This document shows positions 1 to 9,201 of a stretch of 64,000 nucleotides of DNA, piece after piece. This DNA is from Candidatus Binataceae bacterium (lineage in GTDB: Bacteria > Desulfobacterota > Binatia > Binatales > Binataceae). Location of the stretch: contig DATGHL010000023.1 of assembly GCA_035308025.1 (NCBI GenBank), positions 20,760 to 84,759 on the forward strand, in the 5' to 3' direction. The notes under the pieces are model-generated. The model was not told the origin of the DNA, did no database searches, and saw only the letters and a program-made list of their open reading frames with translations. Position numbers and translations under genes: made by a program. Within the stretch, counting starts at the first letter, position 1; each line of letters starts with the position of its first letter.

Positions 1-191
<191 letters not shown>

Positions 192-241
192 TGAAGTAAA
201 TCTTGGCGGACGACTGCTACCCGAAGATCTCCGCGCAGAGA

Positions 242-269
242 TATGCTCTTCCAGCATAACTGGTTTTTT
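242..269 (+). terminator. possible weak rho-independent terminator after the SDR gene
   Basis: A 6-bp perfect stem (TATGCT 242-247, AGCATA 253-258) with loop CTTCC is followed after five bases by six T (264-269). The stem is short and AT-rich, so termination efficiency is doubtful. It lies between the SDR stop (191) and the start of the next gene (318). Confidence 0.35.
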
Positions 270-317
270 GAGATACTATGTCGCGTTCGAGTAATCTATC
301 TCTGCTGGGAGTTGCAG

Positions 318-581
318 GTGATCAAACAAATCGTTTTGGGTGTGGCCGCGTTGGCCTTAGTGACGGCGATCGGCGGCGTCGGAAGCGCTCACGCAGGTAA
401 GGTCGATTGTGCCAAGGTTATGACCGAAGTTGGCGCGGGTAAGAAGACCAAGGATATCGCAAAGGAGATGAGTATCTCGACCAGCAGCGTTTACCGCTGC
501 AAATCGAAAGCAAAGACCAAGGCCAAGGCGGCAGGCGCGGCGAGTCCCGCTGCGGTCAAGTCGCCGTCGAGCCACTCGTAA
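318..581 (+). CDS. small secreted protein with helix-turn-helix-like segment
   Basis: Using GTG 318, preceded by GGGAG at 7 bases, gives 87 residues; a longer ATG start at 243 would place an implausible hydrophilic leader before the signal peptide. The N-terminus is a clear Sec signal peptide (VIKQIVLG, then an Ala/Val/Leu core, ending A-H-A before G-K). The short mature part contains an Asp-Cys, a segment KKTKDIAKEMSISTSSVYR that looks like the second and third helices of a DNA-binding helix-turn-helix, then a Lys/Ala-rich and Ser/Pro tail. No family is recognised. An HTH-like motif behind a signal peptide is odd; it may be a helical hairpin fixed by the two cysteines. Function unknown. Confidence 0.6.
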   Translation: MIKQIVLGVAALALVTAIGGVGSAHAGKVDCAKVMTEVGAGKKTKDIAKEMSISTSSVYRCKSKAKTKAKAAGAASPAAVKSPSSHS

Positions 582-760
582 CCGGCTGGATCGCCGGGGT
601 TCCGGCGCTGCGGCCAACATGCGCAGGAGATGCGGGGCTTAGCGCGCACTCGACGCGCCGCCAGTTGATGCGCACCGCCGAGCGAATTCACACGATCGTC
701 GCCATGAACTCCGGTACCGAGCGTTTACTCCCGGTCCAGAGACCAGTACACTAGGCGCTG

Positions 761-784
761 CGCGACCGAGACCGCTCGGTCGCG
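761..784. terminator. 10-bp perfect hairpin in the typA leader
   Basis: CGCGACCGAG (761-770) and CTCGGTCGCG (775-784) pair perfectly around loop ACCG, followed by TTTCCCTTTATAAATA. It resembles a rho-independent terminator with an interrupted T-tract, but it ends only 21 bases before the typA ATG (806), leaving no room for a separate promoter. It is either a terminator for upstream transcription with typA starting very close by, or a leader hairpin in the typA mRNA. Confidence 0.45.
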
Positions 785-805
785 TTTCCCTTTATAAATA
801 ACACT

Positions 806-2653
806 ATGCGCCGTCAGGATATTCGTAATCTCGCCATTGTTGCGCACGTTGATCACGGGAAAACCACCCTGGTTGACGCGATGCTGCGCCAGTCGGGGGT
901 TTTCCGCGCCAACGAACAGGTGGTCGATCGCGTGATGGACTCGTTCGCCCTCGAGCGTGAACGCGGCATCACGATCATGGCCAAGAACACTTCGATCCAA
1001 TTCGGCGCCACACGCATCAATATCGTCGATACGCCCGGCCATTCCGATTTCGGCGGCGAAGTTGAGCGTACGCTCTCGATGGTCGATGGCATCTTGCTGC
1101 TGGTGGACGCCTGCGAGGGGCCACTGCCGCAGACTCGTTTCGTCCTGCGCAAGGCGCTCGAGTCACACCTTTCTGTGGTCCTGTGCATCAACAAGATCGA
1201 TCGCGCCGACGCCCGCGCGGCGGAAGTGCTCGACGAAGTTTACGATCTCTTTATCGATCTCGAAGCCCACGAAGATCAGCTCGACTTTCCCGTGCTCTAC
1301 ACCAACGCGCGCGCCGGCACGGCGACGCTGAGGCCCGAGATACCCGGAGTAGATCTGCATCCGCTGTTCGACACAATCATCGCGCATCTGCCGGGACCCG
1401 AGGTTGATCCCGACGCGACCGTCCAACTTCAAGTCAATAACCTCGACTACGACGACTATGTCGGCCGCCTCGCGATCGGCCGCCTGATCGCCGGCACGAT
1501 CGTGGCGGGCGGCAACTATTCAATCTGCCGCGGCGAGATCCGCCGCGGTTCAGGCAAGGTCTCGCGGCTCTACGGATGGCAGGGGCTTAAGCGGATTGAG
1601 GTCGCCGAGGCGCGCGCCGGCGACATCGTGATGCTCGCCGGCCTCGATGATCTCGAAATCGGCGATACTATCGCCGACCTCGACGAGCCGCGCTCGTTGC
1701 CGCCGATCCGCGTGGACGAGCCGACCGTCGCGATGACCTTCTCGGTTAACAATTCGCCCTGGGCGGGCCGCGAGGGTACTTTCGTCACTTCGCGCAAGCT
1801 CGGCGAGCGCATCGATTTCGAGGGCCGCCGTAATGTCAGCGTGCGCATCGAGCAACTCAGCCCGGAAGCCTGGCGCGTGATGGGCCGCGGCGAATTGCAA
1901 CTCGCGGTAATCCTCGAAACCATGCGTCGCGAGGGCTACGAGCTCCAAGTCTCGAAGCCCACCGTGATTACCCGCCAGGAGGGCGGCGCAGTGGTCGAAC
2001 CGATGGAGTTCCTCGTAATCGATATCCCGGAAGAGGCGGTCGGCACCGTCACCCAACTACTGGCCGGCGCCAAAGGGCGGATGCGCGCGATGGAGACGCA
2101 CGCCAGCGGAAGGGTGCGCCTGGAATATGATGCGCCCGCACGCGGCCTGATCGGTTTTCGCGGCAACTTTCTCACCGAGACGCGCGGCGCCGGCGTAATG
2201 CATTCGATCTTCAATGGTTACGCGCCGTGGTGCGGCACGATTCGCACCCGCCAGAACGGCGCGATGATTTCCGATCGCGAGGGCGCCGCGACCGGCTACG
2301 CGATCTTTCATCTGCAGGAACGCGGGCGCTTCTTTATCGGCGCCGGCGAACCGGTGTACGAAGGCATGATCGTCGGCGAGTATTCCCGTGAAACCAATCT
2401 GCCGGTGAATGTCTGCCGCGAGAAAAAGCTCACCAATATCCGCGCCGCCGGTCACGACGAAGCGATCCGGCTGTCACCGCGGCGCGACCTCGGGCTCGAC
2501 GCGGCGCTCGAATGGATCGACGAGGAGGAGCTGGTCGAAATTACGCCGAAGTCGATCCGCGTCCGCAACCGGATCCTCAAGACTGCGCTGCGCGGCAAGC
2601 ATCGCGCGGCCTGGAGCGATAGCGCCCCGGCGCAGTCCGCGCCCAGCAACTGA
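806..2653 (+). CDS. typA: ribosome-associated GTPase TypA/BipA
   Basis: Translational GTPase of the EF-G family that acts on the 50S subunit and is usually needed for ribosome assembly or stress and cold adaptation. The 615 residues match the family length (about 607). Visible motifs: G1 AHVDHGKT (13-20), switch region RERGITIMAKNTSI (51-64), G3 DTPGHSD (75-81), G4 NKID (129-132), and the typical BipA C-terminal half containing GRGELQLAVILETMRREG and the RLEYDAPARGLIGFRG segment. Start ATG 806 begins the conserved MRRQDIRNLAI. No strong Shine-Dalgarno is seen; the leader contains the hairpin at 761-784. First gene of a plus-strand run ending at pth (8252). Confidence 0.97.
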   Translation: MRRQDIRNLAIVAHVDHGKTTLVDAMLRQSGVFRANEQVVDRVMDSFALERERGITIMAKNTSIQFGATRINIVDTPGHSDFGGEVERTLSMVDGILLLVDACEGPLPQTRFVLRKALESHLSVVLCINKIDRADARAAEVLDEVYDLFIDLEAHEDQLDFPVLYTNARAGTATLRPEIPGVDLHPLFDTIIAHLPGPEVDPDATVQLQVNNLDYDDYVGRLAIGRLIAGTIVAGGNYSICRGEIRRGSGKVSRLYGWQGLKRIEVAEARAGDIVMLAGLDDLEIGDTIADLDEPRSLPPIRVDEPTVAMTFSVNNSPWAGREGTFVTSRKLGERIDFEGRRNVSVRIEQLSPEAWRVMGRGELQLAVILETMRREGYELQVSKPTVITRQEGGAVVEPMEFLVIDIPEEAVGTVTQLLAGAKGRMRAMETHASGRVRLEYDAPARGLIGFRGNFLTETRGAGVMHSIFNGYAPWCGTIRTRQNGAMISDREGAATGYAIFHLQERGRFFIGAGEPVYEGMIVGEYSRETNLPVNVCREKKLTNIRAAGHDEAIRLSPRRDLGLDAALEWIDEEELVEITPKSIRVRNRILKTALRGKHRAAWSDSAPAQSAPSN

Positions 2654-2718
2654 TTTCGACGCGACGCTGCATTCGGGGGACCTCGGCGCCTCCGAGCTCT
2701 GACGCGAATCAACTCCCG

Positions 2719-5700
2719 ATGAGACGTCTGCGATTTGTCGGCTATGCGCTCCTGCTGGCGGTCGCCGTAGGCGTTACCGCCGGCGTGGTCGCGGTGCGCA
2801 ATCAGGCGACGATCGCGAAGATCGTACTGGGCCGGATCCGCGATCACACCGGCTTCGACATTCAGATAAGCGGCACCCGCGTCGCCTTCAATCGCCGCCT
2901 CGAGGTCGTGCTCGAACATCCGCGCGTGCTGCGGGCGGGCGTTGAAGTGGCGCGCCTGAAAGAGATCCGCGCCGTCCTCGGCTATCGCGCAGTCTTCCGT
3001 AATGCCGGCCTACCGGTCTACGAGCTGGGGTTTGAACAGCCGCTTGCGCGAGTTCCCGCCGGCGGGGCGAACTTCGCCGCAGACGGCTTCGCCCATCTCG
3101 ACGCGCCGGCGATAAAAGCGCTGTCCGAAACGCTCGACGCACTCTCCGACACGGTCCAGCACATAAAAGTCAACGAGGCGACGCTGACCGATGAACACAA
3201 TGTCCCAATCGTCGAGCATCTGAACCTCGAGGCGAGCCGTTGGCACTATCGCCATCCGGGCAACTGGCCGTGGCAGGTGAAGTTTACCGCAATGCCGGCG
3301 TGGGTGCCGGCCGACCCGTTTCATCTCGCCGGCCGGGTCACCCTCGGTCCGCCGTTGGATCATCCGCAGCTCATCGCGAACGGCGAAATCTGGTTCTGGG
3401 ATCTGCGCGTCACCGGCGTTGACGTTGGCGCTGCAAAGGCGGCGGCTAAGGTCGACGGGAATCTGCACGTGGCCCTTGACGACACCGGGGTCCTCAGCGG
3501 CAAGAGCAACACCAACGTCCGTGGTTTGTCACTGAGTGGCGGCAGCCTGAGCAAGCCGCTCACGCCCGGCGATTATCAGATCAGCGCGGGCTATCATGCG
3601 GCACCCGACGAGATCGACCTGCCGAGCGTCACGCTGCGTCAGGAAGGCGTGATCGTGTTGAGCGGGAACGCGCGCATCGTACATCCATACACCGATGATC
3701 GCGCCGCGACCTTTAGCGCGGGCGGAACGCGGCTGACGCTGGCGCGCGTCAGCTCATTGATGCGCTCAGTCCGCGCGATTCCACCATCGCTGCTCCAATT
3801 CGCCACACGGCTTGACCAGGGCGAAATCGCGCTGACGCAGATCGCGCTCGACACGGCCGTACCGCTTCGCGACTGGAGCGTCGCGACGCTGCGCAATAAT
3901 TTGCGCGCCGCCGCGATTCTTACGAACGTCGGTTACCAGTTTCCGCCCGATTCAAAGCTTATGCCGCTGCGCGATTTCAATGGGCAGCTCGCTTATGCGG
4001 CGGGCCTGCTGACGCTCACGCAGGGCTCGCTCGCGATCGGCAAATCCCGCTTCGACGGTCTCAGCGCCGACGTCAATCTGTCGCGCGCCCCGGCGCTTAT
4101 TTCTTACAAGACGAAACTGCGCGGCGATCTCGATCTCGGCGAGCTTTACCCGGCCGCTAACGCCGTGGCGCGCACTGCGAGCCCGACGATCGCCGATAAC
4201 GTCACGCATGTCGCTGGACGCGCGCCAGTCGTGCTCAGCGGTTCCGGCGACTCGAAAGATCTCAGGTGGCGCGCGCCGCGCGACTATCTTGCGACCTTCG
4301 ACTTGAGCCGCGCGGTGCTCGGAACAAGATCTGTTCCCGAGGACATTGTCTTCGCCCAGGGCAGTGCGGTGCTCAGCCCCGCCGGCATCTCCTTAGACCA
4401 CGTCCGTTTGCTTCCTGCGGGCGCGAAGGGCGGCGACATCGTCCTCAACGGGACATTAGCGCCTCGGCCCGGCATGCCGCTTCTGCACAACTTCACCGCG
4501 CAACTGCATCAACTTGTGATCGAGCAGTGGCTGCCGCGATTCGTCGATCCCGCGGACCTCGCCGCCGATGGCACGGTAAGCGGCGCGCTCACCGCCAACA
4601 GCGCTCCCGGTCACGAAGATTTTCCGGTAATCACCGGCAAGCTCACGCTCACTGCCGGCCAGATCCAATTCGGCTTCGTCCGTTCACCGATGATCGTAAG
4701 TCGCGCAGCGACCCTCATCTTGGACGGCAAGGGGTTGACGCTCGATCTGCCCGGCGCCAAACTGGAAGGCTCGGCTCTGGACTTCCGGCTGGCGGTCGCA
4801 GACCTGGCGCATCCCGCGGTGCGGCTCGACGCCACCGCGGCCAAACTCGATTTTGAAGTGCTGCGCTTCATCCGCCTACCCTGGTCGCCGCGCACTCCGC
4901 CGCATTTTTTCCCCGTCCCAGTATCGGGACATATCGAAGGACGCGAGGCCAATTTCGGTGAGTTGCCGCTCTCCAACGTCGCCACCGACTTCACCAAAGC
5001 GGGTAACGACTGGCACGTATCCAATTTCACCGCCACCGTCTTGAAGGGCGACGTCCACCTCGATATTGCAGGCCGTTCGCGTGACGATTGGATCCGTATC
5101 ATCGGCACGATCGCCGGAATGGATGCACGGCTGCTTTCGACCCTCGCCGCCCCGGGGCCGCGTCCCATCTTGATCGGGACGCTCGCCGCCAACGGCGACA
5201 TCTGGGCGCACACCGACGTCGATTTCTTCGACTCGCTCGGCGGAACCCTCTCAGTCCGCGTCACCGACGGTCTGGTCAATCGCTTCAAGCTGCTGACGCG
5301 CATCCTGGGGCTTATCGATCTCAAGAGCTGGCTCACCGCTCAAGTGGATCCGCTGGTCACCGGAGTGCCCTTCAAAGCCTTGACCGCAGATTTCCTGGGC
5401 GCAGGCGGTGACTTCAAAACCAAAAATCTGTTGCTCGATGGCCCGGTGGTCGATATCACCGCGCACGGCGACGTTCAGTTTGGCCGCGAGCGCGTGAATA
5501 TGGAGGTCGGCGTCTTCCCATTCAACACCGCCAACTGGATAGTCCATCAAATCCCGATCGTCGGCGGCAACCTCGCCGGTGGCACCAAAGGCCTGGTCGC
5601 GGCTTACTTTGCGGTTTACGGGCCGCTAAAGGATCCCACCGTCTTGCCCAAGCCAGTGACCTCAGTAGCGGAGTTTGTCAAAAAGATGCTGGGCCTGCCG

Positions 5701-5733
5701 ATCAATATAATCGTGCCTAACACGATCAAGTGA
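2719..5733 (+). CDS. AsmA-like inner-membrane-anchored protein
   Basis: A 1004-residue protein with one N-terminal membrane helix (about residues 6-25) and a long periplasmic part of beta-rich repeats typical of the AsmA/YhdP/TamB group, now viewed as bridge proteins carrying phospholipid between membranes. The C-terminal region (about 820-960) contains the AsmA-C-like pattern ending in a segment resembling P-F-N-T-A-N-W-I-V and G-P-L-K-D-P. The substrate cannot be read from sequence. It follows typA by 65 bases and its TGA overlaps the GTG of the next gene by four bases, so translation of the two is probably coupled. Confidence 0.85.
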   Translation: MRRLRFVGYALLLAVAVGVTAGVVAVRNQATIAKIVLGRIRDHTGFDIQISGTRVAFNRRLEVVLEHPRVLRAGVEVARLKEIRAVLGYRAVFRNAGLPVYELGFEQPLARVPAGGANFAADGFAHLDAPAIKALSETLDALSDTVQHIKVNEATLTDEHNVPIVEHLNLEASRWHYRHPGNWPWQVKFTAMPAWVPADPFHLAGRVTLGPPLDHPQLIANGEIWFWDLRVTGVDVGAAKAAAKVDGNLHVALDDTGVLSGKSNTNVRGLSLSGGSLSKPLTPGDYQISAGYHAAPDEIDLPSVTLRQEGVIVLSGNARIVHPYTDDRAATFSAGGTRLTLARVSSLMRSVRAIPPSLLQFATRLDQGEIALTQIALDTAVPLRDWSVATLRNNLRAAAILTNVGYQFPPDSKLMPLRDFNGQLAYAAGLLTLTQGSLAIGKSRFDGLSADVNLSRAPALISYKTKLRGDLDLGELYPAANAVARTASPTIADNVTHVAGRAPVVLSGSGDSKDLRWRAPRDYLATFDLSRAVLGTRSVPEDIVFAQGSAVLSPAGISLDHVRLLPAGAKGGDIVLNGTLAPRPGMPLLHNFTAQLHQLVIEQWLPRFVDPADLAADGTVSGALTANSAPGHEDFPVITGKLTLTAGQIQFGFVRSPMIVSRAATLILDGKGLTLDLPGAKLEGSALDFRLAVADLAHPAVRLDATAAKLDFEVLRFIRLPWSPRTPPHFFPVPVSGHIEGREANFGELPLSNVATDFTKAGNDWHVSNFTATVLKGDVHLDIAGRSRDDWIRIIGTIAGMDARLLSTLAAPGPRPILIGTLAANGDIWAHTDVDFFDSLGGTLSVRVTDGLVNRFKLLTRILGLIDLKSWLTAQVDPLVTGVPFKALTADFLGAGGDFKTKNLLLDGPVVDITAHGDVQFGRERVNMEVGVFPFNTANWIVHQIPIVGGNLAGGTKGLVAAYFAVYGPLKDPTVLPKPVTSVAEFVKKMLGLPINIIVPNTIK

Positions 5734-6437
5734 CGCATTCGTCGCAACCGCCGCAAGCCATAAACCAGACCATCATAGTCTTCACGCGCGAGCCGGTCCC
5801 GGGCCTCACGAAAACGCGGCTGATTCCCGGCCTCGGCGCGAACAATGCCGCGGCTCTCGCCGACGCTTTCACCCGCGATGCGTTGACCAAGGCGCGCGCC
5901 ACCGGCCTGCGTCTGGTGATTGCCGGGAGCGCCGCGCGCGACGTGAGGCAGAGCCGCTATTTTCTTGCCCTCAAGCGCCGCTTCGATGCGGAATTGATCG
6001 ACCAGGGAAACGGTAGTTTGGGCGCACGGATGGCCCGAGTGCTGGCCCCCCTTAGCGTCGATGGCGCAATTCTGATCGGCGCCGATACGCCGTCGCTGCC
6101 GCTGCGAGCGCTCGTCCAAGCCGTCGCGATGCTGCAGCGCTCGCCGACCGTCCTCGGCCCCACTCTCGACGGCGGCTACTATATGGTTGGCGTCCGCGGC
6201 GGGCTTCCCAAGATTTTTCATGGCATCCGCTGGGGCGGCGCGAGCGTGCTCGCTACAACGATCGCGCGTCTCGAGCAGGCTGGAAGGCGCTACGCGCTGG
6301 CCGAGCCGTGGTACGACATCGATCGCTGGAGCGATCTGATACTCCTTGCCGCGCATCTGCGCCTGATCCTTCGCCGCGCGCCGGATCCCTGTCCTGCAAC
6401 CTCACAACTGCTGTGGCGGCTTGGTCTGCTTTATTGA
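5730..6437 (+). CDS. TIGR04282-type glycosyltransferase (DUF2064)
   Basis: 235 residues; start GTG 5730 overlaps the upstream TGA (GTGA). The protein has a nucleotide-sugar transferase-like fold: TREPVPGLTKTRL near the N-terminus (nucleotide-binding loop seen in CobY/GTA-like folds), LIGADTPSLP in the middle (acidic metal-binding DxD-like position) and GPTLDGGYYMVGV, all hallmarks of the family annotated as arsenosugar biosynthesis glycosyltransferase. That name comes from linkage to arsenosugar genes in other genomes; no arsenosugar partner is present here, so the actual product is uncertain. Confidence 0.85.
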   Translation: MTHSSQPPQAINQTIIVFTREPVPGLTKTRLIPGLGANNAAALADAFTRDALTKARATGLRLVIAGSAARDVRQSRYFLALKRRFDAELIDQGNGSLGARMARVLAPLSVDGAILIGADTPSLPLRALVQAVAMLQRSPTVLGPTLDGGYYMVGVRGGLPKIFHGIRWGGASVLATTIARLEQAGRRYALAEPWYDIDRWSDLILLAAHLRLILRRAPDPCPATSQLLWRLGLLY

Positions 6438-6456
6438 CGCGGCTAAACTGTTCGCG

Positions 6457-7584
6457 ATGGCCCAGCCGGTTCAATCGTCAGTTGCTGATAACGCATCGAT
6501 GTTTCGTCCGGCGATCGCGCGGATGGAACCATACGTCCCGGGAGAGCAGCCGCGGCCGGGCGAGCAACTGACCAAGCTCAACACCAACGAGAATCCCTAC
6601 CCGCCGTCGCCATTTGTGCGGCGGGCGATCGTCAAGGCAGCGACCAGCGCGCTGCGCCTTTATCCCGCGCCCAACGCCGACGATTTCACTTTGGCGGCGT
6701 CACGCGCCTATGCAGTTCCCCAGAAAATGATTCTGGCCGGTAATGGTTCCGACGAACTGCTCGCGATGCTGTTTCGGGCGGTCCTCGATCGTGGCGACAA
6801 AGTCGCCTGCGCGCAGCCGACCTATTCGCTCTATGACACGCTCGCGCAAATTCAGGATGCGCACGTAATTAAAATTCCACTCGGACCCAGCTTCAAGCCT
6901 CCGCTCCAGGCGCTGACGCGCGAGCGCGCCAAATTGACCATCGTCTGCAGCCCAAACTCTCCGTGCGGCACGCCGGCGCCGCGCGCCGCGCTCGACGTGA
7001 TGGCGCGGGCCCTCGGGGAGCGCTTGCTGGTAATCGATGAGGCCTACGCGGATTTTGCCGAGGCTCACGCCCTGGACCTCGCCAGGCGGCACAAAAATGT
7101 CATCGTGCTGCGCACGCTGTCAAAGTCTTTTTCGCTGGCCGGAATGCGCCTCGGTCTCGGCTTCGCCCATCCGCATTTGCTCGGCCAGCTACTCAAAGTT
7201 AAGGATTCCTACAATCTGAATCGTCTCGCGATCGCAGCCGGCGCCGCCGCGCTCTCCGATCTACCCTGGATGCGGCGTAACGTCGAGCGCGTCAAACGCA
7301 CGCGCACCCTGACCGAAGCCCGTCTGCGCCGGATGGGCTTCGAGGTCCCGCCTTCACAGGCTAATTTCGTGATGGCGCGGATGGCGAATCAGAATCTGGC
7401 GGCGTTGGCTGCGAGCTTGCGCCGGCGCGGAATTTTGGTGCGCCATTTTCCGCGCTCGGTCTTCAATGACGCCCTCCGCATCTCGATTGGGACGCCGGCG
7501 GAGATGCGCAAATTGTTTGACGCGCTCGAACCTCTGATCAAGCCGTTGAGCGCTTCCGGCCGCAATGGCCGCCACGCGCGCTAA
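6457..7584 (+). CDS. hisC: histidinol-phosphate aminotransferase
   Basis: Class I/II PLP aminotransferase converting imidazole acetol phosphate and glutamate to histidinol phosphate. Start ATG 6457 is preferred over TTG 6421, which would overlap the upstream gene. Family motifs: LNTNENPYPPSP near the N-terminus, GNGSDELL, SPNSPCGT, DEAYADF, and the PLP lysine at about residue 223 in TLSKSFSLAGMRLG. Length 375 is usual. No other his gene is adjacent; many genomes scatter hisC and some HisC homologues act on tyrosine or phenylalanine, so the pathway role is likely rather than certain. Confidence 0.9.
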   Translation: MAQPVQSSVADNASMFRPAIARMEPYVPGEQPRPGEQLTKLNTNENPYPPSPFVRRAIVKAATSALRLYPAPNADDFTLAASRAYAVPQKMILAGNGSDELLAMLFRAVLDRGDKVACAQPTYSLYDTLAQIQDAHVIKIPLGPSFKPPLQALTRERAKLTIVCSPNSPCGTPAPRAALDVMARALGERLLVIDEAYADFAEAHALDLARRHKNVIVLRTLSKSFSLAGMRLGLGFAHPHLLGQLLKVKDSYNLNRLAIAAGAAALSDLPWMRRNVERVKRTRTLTEARLRRMGFEVPPSQANFVMARMANQNLAALAASLRRRGILVRHFPRSVFNDALRISIGTPAEMRKLFDALEPLIKPLSASGRNGRHAR

Positions 7585-7610
7585 ACAATCGGCTGACGCA
7601 GGAAGCCGCC

Positions 7611-8252
7611 ATGAGCCGGATCGGCAACCTGTTCGTCAGATTTCGTCCCGGACCGGCGCCGCGCGCGGAGCCCGATACGGACGCGAGCCGCTGGGTCGTC
7701 GCCGGACTCGGCAATCCCGGCGAAGAGTATCGCCGCTCACGCCATAACGTCGGCTTCATGGCCGCCGCACATCTGGCCGCGCGCCACCGGATCGAACTCA
7801 ACCGCCGCAAATTCAGTGGCCTCTACGCTGAGACGGCTATCGCAGGCGCGTCCGCACTGATCGTGACGCCGCAGACCTTCTATAACCGCAGCGGCGATTG
7901 TCTCGCGTCGCTAACCGGCTATTTCAAAGTCCCAGTCGAAAAGTTGATTGTAATCCACGATGAGATCGATCTGCCGCTGCGGCAGATGCGGATCAAGCGT
8001 GGCGGCGGCGACGCCGGCAATCGCGGCGTGCGCTCAATCGCTGCGGCGCTAGGCCCCGACTTCATTCGCGTGCGCGTCGGCGTCGGCCATCCGGGCGCCG
8101 CCGCGGACGCGATCGATCATGTCCTCAAGCCATTGACCGCGAGCGAGATGCGCGAACTTGAGCCGACACTGGACCGCGTCATCGAGGCGGTCACGGTGCT
8201 GATTGGCGAGGGGCTCGAGCGTGCGATGAGTATTTTTAACCAGCAGGTTTGA
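7611..8252 (+). CDS. pth: peptidyl-tRNA hydrolase
   Basis: Releases tRNA from peptidyl-tRNA that drops off the ribosome. 213 residues with an unconserved N-terminal extension of about 27 residues before the domain. Asn35 (GLGNPG), catalytic His45 (RHNVGF), Asn92 (TFYNRSG) and Asp117 (HDEIDLP) are present. However the usual GGHNGL loop reads A-G-N-R-G-V, so the position of E. coli Asn114 is Arg138 and His113 is Asn. The C-terminal lid region continues normally (GVGHPG, then DHVLKPL). Last gene of the plus-strand run; only two bases separate its stop from the convergent extradiol dioxygenase gene. Confidence 0.9.
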   Translation: MSRIGNLFVRFRPGPAPRAEPDTDASRWVVAGLGNPGEEYRRSRHNVGFMAAAHLAARHRIELNRRKFSGLYAETAIAGASALIVTPQTFYNRSGDCLASLTGYFKVPVEKLIVIHDEIDLPLRQMRIKRGGGDAGNRGVRSIAAALGPDFIRVRVGVGHPGAAADAIDHVLKPLTASEMRELEPTLDRVIEAVTVLIGEGLERAMSIFNQQV

Positions 8253-8254
8253 GG

Positions 8255-9169
8255 CTACGCGGCTGGCTTCGGCGGTGGTCCGCCCGCTCCGCCGCGATGA
8301 CCCCAGATGCTGCCGGCTTCGTGCCGCTGAACTTTCCAGGTCGCGTCGTCGATCTGCCGCGCGCCGTAGCCGTATTCGATCTCAAAGCCCGACGGCGACC
8401 GCATATAGAACGACACCATATGGTCGTTGGTGTGGCGCCCGAGCGTAGCGGCGATCGGAACGCCGCGGTCCTGGCATAGATACATCGTCGAGCAGACATC
8501 ATCGATCGTCCTGACCTGCAACATGAAGTGATGGAGCCGCTTGCCGCCGGGAAATTCGCCAAAGGCCAACGAGTGATGGCGCGGATTGCAGTGCAAAAAG
8601 TTGATCATCATGCCCGAGGGCGCACCGCGCCGCATCTTTATCTCGATAAAATCACTGATCCGCATGCCCAGCGCGTCGCGATAAAAGTGCAGACTTTTGG
8701 CCGCGTCGGTGACGCCCAGCACGATATGACCGAGTCCCATCAGGCCGGTCTCGAAACCCGTTATCGCGCGCGAGGAGTGAAACGGCGCCTCGAAGTTCAT
8801 CAGCGGACCGTAATAGGCCTCGCTCGCGATTCCATTCGGGTCGCGAAACTGGATTAGTTGCGCGACACCGCGATTACGCGCGAGTTCCGGCGTTCCCGCC
8901 GCCACCTCGACCCCCGCCGCTTCGAGTTGCGTAGTCAGGGCGTGTAACGCCGGCTCGTCGCTCACTTCCCAGCCGATAAAGGCCACGTCGTCGGCGTCAT
9001 TCTCGTGCAGGATGAAGCGATGGTGATTCTCGTCCATACGCAAGTAGAGCGAGCCGTCGGCGGTGACGCCTGACGACTGCAGGCCGAGAATTTCAGTCGC
9101 GAACCGCTCCCAGTCCGCGAGCACCTTGACGTTCAATCCCAGGTAACCGAGTTGCGTCACGCTTGCCAC
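8255..9169 (-). CDS. extradiol ring-cleavage dioxygenase, BphC-like (two VOC domains)
   Basis: Type I extradiol dioxygenase that cleaves catechol-type rings next to the hydroxyl pair using Fe(II). Two VOC modules are seen (about 5-120 and 143-270). The iron ligands expected in the second module are visible: His148 (GLGHIVLGV), His213/214 (RLHHFMLQV) and Glu263 (FEIEYGYG). GTG 9169 is chosen because GGAGG sits six bases before it; GTG 9205, overlapping the upstream stop, would add 12 unconserved residues. The C-terminal tail is Gly/Pro-rich. Third gene of a minus-strand set with the Rieske alpha and beta subunits; the true aromatic substrate is unknown. Confidence 0.88.
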   Translation of the reverse strand: MASVTQLGYLGLNVKVLADWERFATEILGLQSSGVTADGSLYLRMDENHHRFILHENDADDVAFIGWEVSDEPALHALTTQLEAAGVEVAAGTPELARNRGVAQLIQFRDPNGIASEAYYGPLMNFEAPFHSSRAITGFETGLMGLGHIVLGVTDAAKSLHFYRDALGMRISDFIEIKMRRGAPSGMMINFLHCNPRHHSLAFGEFPGGKRLHHFMLQVRTIDDVCSTMYLCQDRGVPIAATLGRHTNDHMVSFYMRSPSGFEIEYGYGARQIDDATWKVQRHEAGSIWGHRGGAGGPPPKPAA

Positions 9170-9201
9170 CTGAATCCTCCAGCGCTGAGAGCTTCTGCGC
9201 G

